A stretch of 64,000 nt of DNA from Myxococcus xanthus (GCF_900106535.1 NZ_FNOH01000002.1:620001-684000); one strand, 5' to 3'; shown: positions 9,141 to 19,022, numbered from the stretch's first letter. A program made the numbers and translations. Notes: generated from the sequence alone by a model not told the origin.

Positions 9141-9204
9141 AAGACACCCTTCGCCGGCCACCCATATTCTTTTGTCCTAAAAAAAGACGATGTCAGCGGA
9201 AATC

Positions 9205-11046
9205 CTACAGCCCCACCAGGCTCTCCGGACGATTCAGGCCGCGGGCACGGCCCAGCGGCTGGAGGATGTCCTGCGGCGGCGCGTCCGCGGTGAGCAGGAG
9301 CGCGCGCACGGCGGTCTCCACCACGTCCTCGGCACCGGGGCGGACCATGCCGCGGCGGGCATCCTCCACGCGCTTGCCGCGGTAGGCGTCGAAGCGCTCC
9401 TTCACGCGGCGGGCAACGTCGGACACCGCCTTGTCGCCCACCTCCACGCGCAGCTCCAATTCGTTGCGCAGTTGCACCGGGTCCGCGAGCACGCCGTACC
9501 GGTCATAGCCCTTGTGCGCCGTGTCCTCGTGCATCACCGCGTAGTCCTGCGTGTTGGGCGCGGGCACCTGCTGCTCCTTGATGAGGTCCCGCATCACCGC
9601 GGTGACGGAGGCCGTCACGGTGAGCCGGTGGAGCTGCACGTCGAACACGAAGTCCGAATACATGGGCTCCTCCACGGTGATGGGCTCGCGGAAGGTGGCG
9701 TCGCGGTGGCGCTGCACCTGCGTGCGCTGCCCCTCGGACTTGTCCAGCGCCTCCTCCAGCGCCTTCTCCTTCTGCAGGGACGCGGCGGCCTTGGCCACCA
9801 GCAGCACCTCCTCGGCGACGCACGCCTTGTTGTCGCAGCGTGAGGGGTTGCACTCGCTGGGGAACTGCCCCGGCCCGCTGACCTCGCGGGCGGCCTCGCC
9901 GCAATCCTGCAGGGCCTCGCGGCACTGGCGGCGCTCCCGCTCGCGGCAGCGCTCCGCGGCCACGCGCACCATGGACAGCTCCGCCTGCATGCGCAGGTAC
10001 TCCCGCAGCGCGGCGGCCTGCTTGCGCTCCACATCCTCCAGGGTGCGCTCGGCCTTCAGGAGCTGGGTCTCGAAGCCGCTGCGGCGCGGGTTGGGCACGG
10101 AGCGATTTCCGGCGAGGTAGCGCTGCGTGCGCTGAGACTCCTCCACCACTTGGAGCGGCAGCACCCGCTCCAGTGACAAATCCAGCGTCACGCCTTCGCG
10201 GCCCGCCGGGGCCTCCGTCACCACGCGCAGGGGCAGTTGCGTGGGCAGCCTCGCCGCCAGCCGGCCGGCCGCCAGCCGCTGCGCCACGTCCGGCGCTCCG
10301 GCCCGGTCCTCCACCGGCGAGGCCACCACCAGGAAGGCCACCTCGTCACGCAGCTTCTGGCGCACGGCCTCGGCCCGCTCCCGCGCCGCGGTGGCGCCCA
10401 CGCGCTCCTGGTCCGCGCGGACGTAGGCCACCAGCGCGTTGCCCAGCTTGCCGGCCTTCTCCAGGCCCTCACCCGTGCCGAACCAACGCCGCGCCCAGGC
10501 CACCTGCACGCCGTCCACGCCCCGCTTGGCGGCCGCGTGGTCCGGCGCCACCGACAGCACCGCGTCGAACTCCGTGCGCGCGTCCTGCAATCGTTCCGCC
10601 TTCAACGCCACGTTGCCCGCCGCCACGCGCGCATCCAGGGTGGCGCCAAGCAGCTCCCGCGCCGAAACGTTGTCCGCGTTGAGTTCCAGCGCGCGCACCA
10701 GGCGCTTCATCGCGCCATCCAGGTCCCCGGAGGCATGCACGGCGCGCGCACCCTCCAGCACCACCTCGCTCCAGGCCTGGCGCACCTTGCCCAGCTTCAC
10801 CTTGACCTCGGAGGCCTCCGGGTCCGCCGCCAGCGCGCGCAGATAGGCCGCCTCCGCCTCCGCCCACTTCTGCTCCTGGCTGGCGGCGTCTCCCTCCTTC
10901 ACCGCACGGGAGAAGGCGGAACAGCCGGACAGTGCAAGCACCAGGGCCAGGGCCAGGGCCCCCAACCAGGGGTGGGACGAAGAAGGAGGGGGGCGGGGGC
11001 TTCGGGCAGACGCGTTCACACCTGCATCTTCGAGGAAAGCCCCCAT
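9205..11046 (-). CDS. large TPR-like outer lipoprotein of unknown function, 613 aa
   Basis: A long N-terminal hydrophobic run ends in the lipobox ALSGC, so the protein is probably lipidated and anchored to a membrane. Residues about 45-180 form TPR-like helical repeats (AEAEAAYLRALAADPEASEV, then QDARTEFDAVLSVAPDHAAA). The C-terminal half is helical and Arg/Glu-rich with Cys clusters (ERCRERERRQCREALQDC, ECNPSRCDNKACV) that could form disulphides. ATG 11046 is one choice, with a GGAG about nine bases upstream; GTG 11097 and ATG 11085 are also in frame. Function unknown; a structural or assembly role is only inferred. Confidence 0.75.
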   Translation of the reverse strand: MGAFLEDAGVNASARSPRPPPSSSHPWLGALALALVLALSGCSAFSRAVKEGDAASQEQKWAEAEAAYLRALAADPEASEVKVKLGKVRQAWSEVVLEGARAVHASGDLDGAMKRLVRALELNADNVSARELLGATLDARVAAGNVALKAERLQDARTEFDAVLSVAPDHAAAKRGVDGVQVAWARRWFGTGEGLEKAGKLGNALVAYVRADQERVGATAARERAEAVRQKLRDEVAFLVVASPVEDRAGAPDVAQRLAAGRLAARLPTQLPLRVVTEAPAGREGVTLDLSLERVLPLQVVEESQRTQRYLAGNRSVPNPRRSGFETQLLKAERTLEDVERKQAAALREYLRMQAELSMVRVAAERCRERERRQCREALQDCGEAAREVSGPGQFPSECNPSRCDNKACVAEEVLLVAKAAASLQKEKALEEALDKSEGQRTQVQRHRDATFREPITVEEPMYSDFVFDVQLHRLTVTASVTAVMRDLIKEQQVPAPNTQDYAVMHEDTAHKGYDRYGVLADPVQLRNELELRVEVGDKAVSDVARRVKERFDAYRGKRVEDARRGMVRPGAEDVVETAVRALLLTADAPPQDILQPLGRARGLNRPESLVGL

Positions 11047-11372
11047 CGGGTGAAGACTCCGGACGTCCTCTTGGTCGTCCCCCATCCCGGCAGGCACCCC
11101 TCCCCCGAAGGTCTGCCATTGCCAGCCAACCCCACGCTCCCGCCAAGAGCCCTCACCCCCCGTTACAGCGACAATGTATGTCTTCTTTTCAACGGCCTTG
11201 AATTCTTGCGCTGCGGGCTACTCTGCCCCAGAATGAGTCCCAAACACCCCACCCCTGGCAAACTTCGCCAGAATTTACAGTCCGGTTGCGATGATTTGCC
11301 CTGACTGTATATATTGACTCATTCATCGCCCTCCCGCCGCATTCCCAACCGGAGCACTCTGGACCCTCCCCC
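11047..11372. other. 326-bp divergent intergenic region
   Basis: This spacer separates the large lipoprotein gene (minus) from the DUF4388 gene (plus) and holds the putative promoter at 11286-11313. No small frame with a ribosome site and no repeat is evident. It is AT-richer toward the DUF4388 gene. The alternative lipoprotein starts at 11085 and 11097 would shorten it. Confidence 0.4.
11286..11313 (+). promoter_or_regulatory. possible sigma-70 promoter of the DUF4388 gene
   Basis: TTGCGA (11286-11291) and TATATA (11308-11313) are 16 bases apart and point toward the ATG at 11373, about 60 bases downstream. It is a by-eye call in an AT-rich patch of a GC-rich genome. Confidence 0.35.
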
Positions 11373-12239
11373 ATGGAATCTGTCGCCCGCTCCCAGACTT
11401 CATCGCCTCGCCAAGTCGTACGGACCGTGCTTCATGAGGCCCTGGAGAGCAAACTCGGTGGGGAGGTCGTGGTCCGGTCCACCTCCGTGTCCGGACGGAT
11501 CTTCGTGGTGGCGCGGAAGGTGGCCTGGGCGGTCCTCAACGGGCCGGGGGCGCTCAACTTCTCTTCGGTGCTCATCCGGGAGCGGGTGGTCAGCCGCGAG
11601 GACGTCGAGCAGGTGGTGGCGGAGTGCCGGCAGAGCGGGGGCAACTTCTGCGAGACGCTGGTGACGTGGGGCCTGGTTCCCCGGGACACCATGCGAGACC
11701 TGCTGCGCCGCCACATGTCGGAGCAGTTGGAGGCCTTGCTGTCGCTGACGGACGCCCAGGCCATGTTCGTTCCGCAGCCGCGCACCTACTCCAGCCAACT
11801 GACGTATGGCCTGGATGAGCTGATTTCCACTGTCGCGAAGCCACCCACCCACCCGCTGGTAGAAAGCGAAGTCATGGCGAACGTGAAGCAGTCCCTGGAA
11901 GAGACGCTGAAAATCGAGGGGGCCTTCGCGGCCTGTCTGGCGGACTCGAAGAGCGGCATGTGCCTGGGCAGCGTTGGCGGCAGCCCCGCCTTCAACATCG
12001 AGACGGCGGCGGCGGCCAACACCGAGGTCGTGCGCGCCAAGACGAAGGCCATGAGCATGCTGGGCATCAAGGACCGCATCGAGGACATCCTCATCACGCT
12101 CGGCGAGCAGTACCACCTCATCCGCCCGCTGACGGGCAAGGAGGGCCTGTTCCTGTACGTGGCCCTGCACCGCGCCAGCGCCAACCTGGCGATGGCCCGC
12201 TACAAGCTGTCCGAGGTCGAGAAGTCGCTTCAGGTGTGA
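11373..12239 (+). CDS. DUF4388 (PATAN-like) + roadblock/LC7-like protein, 288 aa
   Basis: The N-terminal two thirds resemble the DUF4388/PATAN module found in myxobacterial and cyanobacterial regulators (GRIFVVARKVAWAVLNGPGAL, then a helical part ending near residue 165). The C-terminal part from about 170 has the alternating helix-strand pattern of a roadblock/LC7 domain (ACLADSKSGMCLGSVGG, then LITLGEQYHLIRPL). Roadblock proteins bind and regulate small Ras-like GTPases such as MglA in Myxococcus, so a polarity or motility role is plausible but unproven. No MglA gene is adjacent. No signal peptide. Confidence 0.7.
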   Translation: MESVARSQTSSPRQVVRTVLHEALESKLGGEVVVRSTSVSGRIFVVARKVAWAVLNGPGALNFSSVLIRERVVSREDVEQVVAECRQSGGNFCETLVTWGLVPRDTMRDLLRRHMSEQLEALLSLTDAQAMFVPQPRTYSSQLTYGLDELISTVAKPPTHPLVESEVMANVKQSLEETLKIEGAFAACLADSKSGMCLGSVGGSPAFNIETAAAANTEVVRAKTKAMSMLGIKDRIEDILITLGEQYHLIRPLTGKEGLFLYVALHRASANLAMARYKLSEVEKSLQV

Positions 12240-12483
12240 GCCGTCCCCCAGGTGGATGAGCGCCCGCCCGCCAGCCGGGCGGCGCGCCCCACCCCGCCTC
12301 GGACGCGCCCAGGTGGATGCGCGTCAGGGCCCCGCCTCGTTAGAGAGTGCAGCCCCTTCCTGTTGGCACCCATGAAGTCCGTGCGACCGCACGGCGCGGG
12401 TGGCCCCGGACGCGCCGGGAATGACGCGGCGCAATGGCAGGTAGAGGAATGACACGTCCCACGAGGGGGGCAAGAGAGGCACC

Positions 12484-12720
12484 ATGTCCTGTCCACAGCC
12501 ACGACCCACCGAGTTCCGCCTTCCGCTGCGGGCCGAGTCCTTCTCCATCGACGAGCACCGCAACGTGCACTGCCGCTTCTACGGCGGCTGCATCGACGTC
12601 GCGGTGAAGAAGGACTGGGATAGCTTCACCTGCGCCAAGTGCCCTCTGTTCCACGAGGACCAGGCCCCGGGCGCCAGCGCGTACGCCTTCAACCAGCCCG
12701 CGGATCCGGGCCGGCCCTAG
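12484..12720 (+). CDS. small Cys-containing protein, 78 aa
   Basis: A conserved core HCRFYGGCIDVAVKK and a second Cys pair CAKC near residue 54 suggest one metal site formed by four Cys. The frame starts at an ATG eight bases after GGGGGG and AGAGG ribosome-like runs. It is soluble, with no membrane segment. I do not recognise a family; the spacing CxxxxxC...CxxC is consistent with a small zinc finger. Confidence 0.6.
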   Translation: MSCPQPRPTEFRLPLRAESFSIDEHRNVHCRFYGGCIDVAVKKDWDSFTCAKCPLFHEDQAPGASAYAFNQPADPGRP

Positions 12721-12909
12721 CGGTCATCCGCGGACAGGCCCCGGCGGTGCGCGCTTCCATGGGACGAGGGAGCGCCCCACCGCCGGAGCCACTGTTGACC
12801 AGCCCACGCGAAGCCGGGACTCCTGGAGGGAGTAGGCATGCGGGGCTCCTGACGCCAGCTTGGGCCCAACCTGCACGGGCGACTCCTCCGCCTGAAGGGA
12901 GAGGCCCCC

Positions 12910-13770
12910 ATGCTGCGCCAGCTCCTGCTCTCCGACTTCCGTTCCGAGGGCCCCGCCGCCGGACATGGCTGGCCGCTGGTGCAGCACACGTTTCCCACCG
13001 TGCAGCTCGCGCCCCTGGCCGCCGGGCGCGGGGGCCGCGTGCTCCACCTGGACGCTTCCGAATGGAACGCGCCAGCCTTCGACCCCATCGCCTGGGACGC
13101 TCGCGTCTTCGAAGCGGCGGAGAGCACCGAATGGCTGTCCTTGCATCTGGACGGCGCGAGCTGTGAGGCGCTCGTCGTGGCCGCGCTGGAAATCCTCACC
13201 CGCTACCAATGTCTGGTGCGGCGCCGCAACGCGGCCTCGGCCACACCGCTCTTCAGCCGGCTGCTGGCGCGGTACCGCTCGCTGCATGATTTAGAGCAGC
13301 CCCGGGTGCGCGCGGAGTTCCACCGCGCGGTGGATGCCTGGCAATGGACGCTCCGGCTGCGGCCAGATGTGGACCTTCCGCCGCAGGCCGCGGCCTTCTT
13401 CCATGAAGGGGAACAACCCACGACGCCGCTTCACGCCGACCGCGCGGTGCGGGTGTTGGAGGAGGCCGGCGCGGATGACGTCACCTGCCGGCGCGTGCGG
13501 GAGTTGCTGACGCGCGACGCGCGCACCGCCAACGCGCGGGACGTGTCCCTGCTGGACACCGCGGACGCGCTGTCGTTCTTCTGCCGGGAGTCCTCCGCCT
13601 GGTTCCGCGAGGCCCCGCCCGAGCACCGCCGCCGTCAGGTGGCCCGGATGCTCGCGCGGCTGCGGCCCGAACATCTGCGCTGGTTGGGACACATGCGCTT
13701 GGCGCCGGCCGTGCGCGGACAGCTCGAGGTCCTGGTGGCCGCCCACTTCCCGGTGGACGGCACGGCCTGA
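12910..13770 (+). CDS. conserved hypothetical protein, 286 aa
   Basis: The protein is soluble, helical and Arg-rich, without signal peptide. The C-terminal half carries VRVLEEAGADDVTCRRVREL and LLDTADALSFFCRES, which loosely recall helical HD-type folds (DUF4202-like), but the diagnostic His-Asp pair is absent, so I do not assign that family. The ATG at 12910 follows GGGAG with suitable spacing. It is read in the same direction as the small Cys protein upstream. Confidence 0.6.
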   Translation: MLRQLLLSDFRSEGPAAGHGWPLVQHTFPTVQLAPLAAGRGGRVLHLDASEWNAPAFDPIAWDARVFEAAESTEWLSLHLDGASCEALVVAALEILTRYQCLVRRRNAASATPLFSRLLARYRSLHDLEQPRVRAEFHRAVDAWQWTLRLRPDVDLPPQAAAFFHEGEQPTTPLHADRAVRVLEEAGADDVTCRRVRELLTRDARTANARDVSLLDTADALSFFCRESSAWFREAPPEHRRRQVARMLARLRPEHLRWLGHMRLAPAVRGQLEVLVAAHFPVDGTA

Positions 13771-13799
13771 GCTGGACGGCACGCGCGCGGCCTCCCACG

Positions 13800-14006
13800 C
13801 TACGCATGAGCGGTCTGGTCCGGTGGGCAAGCAAAGGCGTTGTCGTTCATCGTGACGTCGCCCGTGATGCCAGCGGCCTGCTGTCGCTCGGTAATCTCGC
13901 GCAGGTTGCGCTCCTGCTTGTGCCCCATGGCTCCGCCCAGAATCACGCCCATGATGAGGACGGAGAAGATGACGACTCCCAGGATGGTGGCGCCAAGGAT
14001 TTCCAT
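13800..14006 (-). CDS. small single-pass membrane protein, 68 aa
   Basis: From ATG 14006, preceded by GAGGG, the product opens with one hydrophobic span (LGATILGVVIFSVLIMGVIL, residues 3-22) and then a polar, charged tail (HKQERNLREITERQQ). It is a small inner-membrane protein with its tail probably in the cytoplasm. A longer in-frame upstream extension exists but is Cys/Arg-rich shadow sequence, so the inner ATG is chosen. No family recognised. Confidence 0.5.
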   Translation of the reverse strand: MEILGATILGVVIFSVLIMGVILGGAMGHKQERNLREITERQQAAGITGDVTMNDNAFACPPDQTAHA

Positions 14007-14157
14007 GAGCTGACCCTCGCTTGCTGGGGCCGCGCGCCACGGAGGCGAGCACGGCCACTTTGTCTTCACCCTGGAAAGGTGTGTCGTCCCTCCCTTCACG
14101 GCGCTGCTTCCCCGACCGTCCGTGGCAGGGACGTCCGCCCTCCCGGCAGACAGGCGG

Positions 14158-14394
14158 CTAACGCGAGAGCATGTCTGGTTTCTCGAAGCGAGGCAGACAC
14201 AGCCGGAAGCGCGTGCCCTCTTCCGGGTAGCCGCCGCCCAGCCGGGTGCACGTGAAGTCCAACAAGTCATTGCTCATCCGCGCCATCCGGTCCGCGGAGA
14301 CGGAGATTCGGTTGACGGAGATGGCCTGCAACGGGCTGCGCAGGTCATGCCCGAGGACGCCCAGGAACTGCTCGCGGAACACCACCGTCTGCCG
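14158..14394 (-). pseudogene. histidine-kinase remnant (HisKA fragment)
   Basis: On the minus strand the sequence reads FREQFLGVLGHDLRSPLQAI, the phospho-acceptor helix of a sensor kinase with the H-D-L-R-S-P box. It then jumps to SADRMARMSNDLLDFT and on to GGYPEEGTRFRLCLPR, which is the last strand of a kinase ATPase domain. The long middle of HisKA and nearly all of the HATPase_c N, G1 and G2 boxes are missing, so two internal deletions are needed to explain it. The frame is still open from 14493, but no convincing start is present. It is very unlikely to be functional. Confidence 0.65.
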
Positions 14395-14493
14395 CGGGGA
14401 TGCCCTCGAAGAGCAACTGCAAGGCGTCCACGCCAGGGAGGCGGGCGCCCCGGCGTCCCGTGTCAATGCCCCACGGCCGCAGATGCCTGTCAT

Positions 14494-15004
14494 GACACGG
14501 ACAAATCAGACATCCCCTTCGCCTGCCATGGAAAACACTTCCAGCAGCCTCTCACGCAAAGGCATCAAACTCGGGAATCATGGCACGCAGCCAACACAGC
14601 CTGTCACCGCGATATAATGAGAGACGACGGAGGACGTTGGCATCGGCGTCCGCCCACTGTACGCGGAGCGGCTGGGAATGGGCAGGCGAGCAAGCGGGCC
14701 CTCTTCGCCTCGACCGCACGGCCACCCTCCGGCCAGGGAACGAGCAACTCCCACATGGCGGGTTCGGGGGAGGGACACCACCTTCCGCAAGCGGATATCG
14801 CCTGAGAGGGATAGGCCGCGTGAGGAGCGTGACACCCCCATGTGGAGCCCATCTCCCCGTCGAGTTCGTCCCGCGCCGTGGCGCGTGCGGGGGGGTACGC
14901 GCGCATCCGCGCGGCCCCTGGCGGCCCCGCCGGCGACGTCCCGTCCCCTGGACACACACGCACCGCCGCGCCCCTATCGGGGACGGCCGCATGGCGTGTC
15001 CTCC
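14494..15004. other. about 510-bp region with no recognised gene
   Basis: Reading frames here on both strands are Arg/Pro-rich shadows without ribosome sites. A TATAAT hexamer at 14613-14618 is the only promoter-like signal, with no matching -35 element at the right spacing. I see no repeat, RNA gene or homologous gene. Confidence 0.3.
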
Positions 15005-15313
15005 ATGGCCTGTGGACTGTCGCTCACCGCATTGGGCGGCGCCGGCATCCAGGTGCTGGGCCCTTCCTGTCTGGAGCGGCTGCGTCGGCGGAAGCGGGGG
15101 CTCCATCGCTGGTGGCACCGCTCCCAGGAGCCGCTGATGGAGTCCATGGAGACGGCCCTGACCATGGCGCTGCTCGGCGTGTCCGTCCTGCCACTGGTGG
15201 GTGACGACAATCCACCGGAGGAGTGGACCGCCCGGCCCGACGCGGTGCGCGACATCCGGGACGACGCTCCGGACGACGACCTCGATTTCGAGTCTGCCTT
15301 CGCGTCCTACTAA
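15005..15313 (+). CDS. small acidic-tailed protein, 102 aa, start uncertain
   Basis: From ATG 15005 the product has a weakly hydrophobic N-terminus, an Arg-rich stretch (LERLRRRKRGLHRWWHRS), a second hydrophobic segment (MALLGVSVLPLVG) and an acidic tail (DDAPDDDLDFESAF). It may be a small membrane-associated protein. The frame is open upstream to 14840, where GAGGAG precedes an ATG, but that part is Pro/Arg-rich and does not look coding. No family recognised. It ends 21 bp before the dehydrogenase start. Confidence 0.4.
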   Translation: MACGLSLTALGGAGIQVLGPSCLERLRRRKRGLHRWWHRSQEPLMESMETALTMALLGVSVLPLVGDDNPPEEWTARPDAVRDIRDDAPDDDLDFESAFASY

Positions 15314-15334
15314 CGCGCCTGTTAACACCGGGGC

Positions 15335-17143
15335 ATGACGACCGCGCCCCGCCCCAATCCGCTGCTGTCGGACCGCGACGTGGACTTCCAGCTCTACGAG
15401 GTGCTGGATGCCACGTCGCTGTGTGCCCTGCCCGCGTTCGCGGAGCACTCCCGCGACACCTTCACCCTGCTGCTGGACAGCACGCGTCGCTTCGCGCGCG
15501 AGGTGCTCTACCCCACCTACCGCGACATGGACGCCCAGCCCCCGTCCTTCCGCGACGGGCGCGTCCACGTCCACCCGCTGATGCGCGAGCTGTACCCGCG
15601 TCTGGTGGAGCTGGGCCTGCTCACCGCCACGCGCCCGCCCGACGTCGGCGGACAGCAACTGCCGCTCACCGTGCACGCGGTATCCACCGCCTACCTCATG
15701 GCGGCCAACCTGAGCGTCTACGCCTGGCTGGGCCTGACGCTGGGCGCGGCGCACCTGCTGGAGGTGTTCGGCACGCCGGAGGTGAAGGCGACCTTCATGG
15801 AACCGATGTACCGGGGCGAATGGACGGGCACCATGGCCCTCACCGAGCCGCAGGCGGGCAGCAGCCTCGCGGACGTGCGGACCCGGGCGACGCCCGCGCC
15901 GGACGGCACCTGGCGCATCCAGGGTTCGAAAATCTTCATCAGCGGCGCGGACCAGGACTTCAACGAGAACGTGGTGCACCTGACGCTGGCGCGCATCGAA
16001 GGCGCGGAGGGCGGCACGCGGGGCATCTCCCTCTTCGCGGTGCCCTCTCGGCGGCCGGAGGGCGGCACGCTGGTGGACAACGACGTTCGCGTGGCGGGCG
16101 TCATCCACAAGATTGGCTGGAAGGGCATCCCCAGCCTGGCTCTCAACTATGGCGAGTCGGGTGACTGCCACGGTTGGCTGGTGGGGCCCCCCGGACGGGG
16201 CCTGGCGTGCATGTTCCAGATGATGAACGAGGCGCGCATCATGGTGGGCATGAACGGGGTGGCCACCGCGACGGTGGCGTACCACGAGGCCGTGGCCTAC
16301 GCGCGTGAGCGCCCCCAGGGCCGGCCCACTGGCGTGCGCGACGCCACGCGGCCGCAGACGCCCATCATCGAACACGCGGATGTGCGGCGGATGTTGCTGC
16401 GGCAAAAGGCCATCGTCGAAGGGGGCCTGTCGTTGCTGCTCGCCGCGTCGTACCAGGCGGACCTCGCGGGCCATGGCCAGGACGAAGCCACGCGCCAGCG
16501 CGCGGGCCTGCTGGTGGACCTGCTGACGCCCGTGGCGAAGTCGTTCCCCGCCGAGCGCGGCTTCGAGGCCAATGCGCTCGCGGTGCAGGTGCATGGGGGC
16601 TACGGCTACTCCAGCGAGTACCTGCCCGAGGCCTGGTTGAGAGACCAGAAGCTCAACAGCATCCACGAGGGAACCACCGGCATCCAGGGCCTGGATTTAC
16701 TGGGGCGCAAGGTGGTGGCTGGAGGCGGCGCGGCGCTCCAGTCCTTCGCGGAGGAAGTGGGCACCACGGTGGCGCGAGCACGCGCGGCGGGCGTGACGCC
16801 AGAGTGGGGCGAAGCGCTCGAACAGGCCCTTGCGGAGACCACCACCGTGGTGACGGAGCTGGGCGCGCGTGGCATGTCCGGCGAGGTCGAGTTGATGCTG
16901 CGGCACAGCGCGGACTTCCTGGAGCTGTTCAGCGTGCTCGCGGTGGCCTGGCGCTGGCTGGCCCAGGCCGCGGCGGCGAAGGAGGCGCTGGAGCGCGGCG
17001 ACCCGGACGCCGACTTCTACGAGGGCAAGCTGGCCGCGGCGCAGTACTGGTTCGCGGTGGAGCTGCCCCGAGTGCCACTGCTCGCCCGGCTGTGCCGGAC
17101 AGGAGAGGATTCCTACGCGCGCATGCGCCCGGAATGGTTCTGA
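15335..17143 (+). CDS. acyl-CoA dehydrogenase, DmdC-like, 602 aa
   Basis: At about 600 residues it belongs with the long acyl-CoA dehydrogenases that carry a C-terminal extension, like DmdC-type 3-methylthiopropanoyl-CoA dehydrogenases. Key parts are [17 protein letters not shown] (FAD-site loop near 165-181), the SKIFISG strand near 198-204, [21 protein letters not shown] around 415, and the [15 protein letters not shown]-type end of the catalytic region, where Glu of HEGTTGIQ is the usual base. It oxidises an acyl-CoA to the enoyl-CoA with FAD; the true substrate cannot be read from sequence. No beta-oxidation partner is adjacent. Confidence 0.88.
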   Translation: MTTAPRPNPLLSDRDVDFQLYEVLDATSLCALPAFAEHSRDTFTLLLDSTRRFAREVLYPTYRDMDAQPPSFRDGRVHVHPLMRELYPRLVELGLLTATRPPDVGGQQLPLTVHAVSTAYLMAANLSVYAWLGLTLGAAHLLEVFGTPEVKATFMEPMYRGEWTGTMALTEPQAGSSLADVRTRATPAPDGTWRIQGSKIFISGADQDFNENVVHLTLARIEGAEGGTRGISLFAVPSRRPEGGTLVDNDVRVAGVIHKIGWKGIPSLALNYGESGDCHGWLVGPPGRGLACMFQMMNEARIMVGMNGVATATVAYHEAVAYARERPQGRPTGVRDATRPQTPIIEHADVRRMLLRQKAIVEGGLSLLLAASYQADLAGHGQDEATRQRAGLLVDLLTPVAKSFPAERGFEANALAVQVHGGYGYSSEYLPEAWLRDQKLNSIHEGTTGIQGLDLLGRKVVAGGGAALQSFAEEVGTTVARARAAGVTPEWGEALEQALAETTTVVTELGARGMSGEVELMLRHSADFLELFSVLAVAWRWLAQAAAAKEALERGDPDADFYEGKLAAAQYWFAVELPRVPLLARLCRTGEDSYARMRPEWF

Positions 17144-17200
17144 GACGACGCCCCCGACGATTCTCCTGCATGAATCGTTGGAGCTCGTAAGATGTAAAGC

Positions 17201-18010
17201 GTGACTGTTTCTTTCCACCTGTGCCAGCCCGGTGGAGGCGCGTCGTGCGGAGCCTGCTGCGGCCTCTACAACTTCCGGGACCACTCCCGCCTGGCCGTGG
17301 CGGAGCAGCTCTCCATGCAGACGGAGCGGCTGCGCCGCGTGCCCTGGGAAGCCTCGGCGTGGCACGAAGCCGCCCGTGAGTTGCTGGCGGCTCGGCGCGC
17401 CGAGCCCATGTTCTCCGCCGTGCGGGTGTGTCCGCTGCTGGGCTTCGTGGACAACGAGCGCAAGCAGGTAGGCTGCCTGGCCCACCCACTGGTGACGGGC
17501 GGCACGGACCTGCGGGACTGCGGCGTGTACCGCTCGTCCGTCTGTGAGACGTTCACCTGCCCCTCGTTCGGTTGGCTGACGGACGCCCAGGCGAAGCTGG
17601 TGCAGGTCGCCTGCGCGGACTGGTACCTGTACGGGCTGGTCATCACCGACGTGGAGTTCGTCCGCGGCTGCCTGCGCCTGTTGGAGTGGGAGCTGGCCGG
17701 GCCCGCGCGTCCGGAAGTGCTGATGGAGCAGCCGGAGGCGCTCGCCGCGATACGGCGGATGTTCGCCCTGAAGGAGACGGCGCCGCGACGGGGAACGAAT
17801 GCCACGGTGTTCGGCCGCTTCAACCGGGACGCCGATGGCGAGCCCGTGCCGCGCACCGTGGACTACGTGAAGCTGGGCGTGCGCGCGTCGCCGGAAGACG
17901 ACGTGGTGCTGTGCCTGGGCTATGCGCCGAAGGACGCCACGGAGTTGATGGGCGCACGCGAACTGGTGCGCTCGCACGTGAAGGCCGTGGCCCGCGCGCT
18001 GGCGGCGTGA
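17201..18010 (+). CDS. cysteine-cluster protein, YkgJ-like, 269 aa
   Basis: The N-terminus holds C8 and the CGACC cluster at residues 16-20, typical of YkgJ/Fe-S-cluster-type Cys proteins. More Cys recur in the middle (VCPLLGF, VGCLAHP, DCGVYRSSVCETFTC), enough for a metal or Fe-S site. No membrane segment is present. The start is a GTG at 17201. I do not know the substrate; these proteins are often annotated only as Fe-S or zinc binding. It follows the dehydrogenase by 57 bp and could be in the same operon. Confidence 0.65.
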   Translation: MTVSFHLCQPGGGASCGACCGLYNFRDHSRLAVAEQLSMQTERLRRVPWEASAWHEAARELLAARRAEPMFSAVRVCPLLGFVDNERKQVGCLAHPLVTGGTDLRDCGVYRSSVCETFTCPSFGWLTDAQAKLVQVACADWYLYGLVITDVEFVRGCLRLLEWELAGPARPEVLMEQPEALAAIRRMFALKETAPRRGTNATVFGRFNRDADGEPVPRTVDYVKLGVRASPEDDVVLCLGYAPKDATELMGARELVRSHVKAVARALAA

Positions 18011-18126
18011 CGAGTGTCCAACCGTCATCGCGGATTTCCAACGCACGGCTCCCACCGAGGGGCCGGCGCACACCGTTTGCATTGGAAGCCGCGAAACGGA
18101 ACGCGTGGGAACTCGAGGGGCACAGG

Positions 18127-18852
18127 ATGGGAAGAGGATGGGCGTGGGTGGGAATGCTGGGACTCTTCGCGTTGACGACGGGCTGCCGTGAGCGGGAGCC
18201 TCGGGCGGCGGTGGTCACGCCCAGCGGCGTGGAAGCGGACATGACGGCCAGGGCCATTGAACGCGAGCCCGTGTTGGCGGTGAACAGTTCAACAGAGCCC
18301 GCCGCGCTCCAGCCCTCGATGGCGATGCATGAACGGGCGCCCCGGATGAACACCCCGACGCGAGCGCCCACGGCCCTGAGCGACACGTCCGTGGCTCCGC
18401 TGGAGGGCGCACCCGTGCGCGGCGCCCCGGATCCGATGGCGGAGTCCTCCGCGCCGTGGACGCAGCCGCAGGTGCCCCCGAGCCGGGTGATGATTGGCTC
18501 CGAGGCGGTCCAGGCCCGGGAGGATGAGGACTGGTACCTGGGCGCGGCGCGCGCGGCGCAGGACGCGACGGTGGAGACGGGCCAGGGCGGCTCGGGCAAT
18601 ACGCCCCTGGAGGACGTCATCATCGCCTCCAGCTCCGTGAACGGGCGCGTCACGAAGGTGAAGCAGAACACCCTCATCGTGAAGGACCGGGAGGGCAGCG
18701 TCTACGAGTTGGAGCTGGACCCACGCAGCCGTGGCCTGCGGCAGGGGCGGAAGGTGCCGCTGCGTCAGCTGCGGGAAGGCACGCCGGTGCGTGCGCAATT
18801 CGTCCTCATGGGTGGCCGCACCGTCGCGCGCGACGTGCAGATCCACCGCTGA
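18127..18852 (+). CDS. lipoprotein with C-terminal OB-like domain, 241 aa
   Basis: The lipobox LTTGC puts the lipidated Cys at residue 20. A Pro/Ala/Ser/Met-rich linker (about 25-165) is followed by a compact beta domain (NGRVTKVKQNTLIVKDREG, then VRAQFVLMGGRTVARDVQI) like DUF5666/OB-fold modules. It is probably attached to a membrane facing the periplasm. A longer upstream frame is a shadow of the Cys-cluster gene, so ATG 18127 is chosen. Confidence 0.7.
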   Translation: MGRGWAWVGMLGLFALTTGCREREPRAAVVTPSGVEADMTARAIEREPVLAVNSSTEPAALQPSMAMHERAPRMNTPTRAPTALSDTSVAPLEGAPVRGAPDPMAESSAPWTQPQVPPSRVMIGSEAVQAREDEDWYLGAARAAQDATVETGQGGSGNTPLEDVIIASSSVNGRVTKVKQNTLIVKDREGSVYELELDPRSRGLRQGRKVPLRQLREGTPVRAQFVLMGGRTVARDVQIHR

Positions 18853-19022
18853 GACAAGCCCGCGCCGTGGTAGGGCCTGCCCACAGGGAGGCCCTACCCG
18901 GCGTCATCACCGCCTGAAGCCCGTTCGCTCGTCCGCACACCGGGCAAGCGCAAGAGCCCATGGCTTTCGCCAGCGCCGCGCGCCTCCTGAGATATCGGGG
19001 CCCAAGCCTCGGAGGCGAGCGC

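Larger units (their letters stand above)
8902..9204. other. 303-bp intergenic region upstream of the metzincin gene
   Basis: This AT-richer stretch between two minus-strand genes holds the sigma-54-like promoter and the TCCTGAAAC repeats. A run of seven T on the minus strand near 9180-9186 follows the stop of the large lipoprotein gene at 9205, but no stable hairpin precedes it. I see no small gene. Confidence 0.4.

Noticed and set aside
14552-16666. 704-codon minus-strand frame
   Set aside because: It lies opposite the acyl-CoA dehydrogenase and is an Arg/Gly/His-rich shadow of it.
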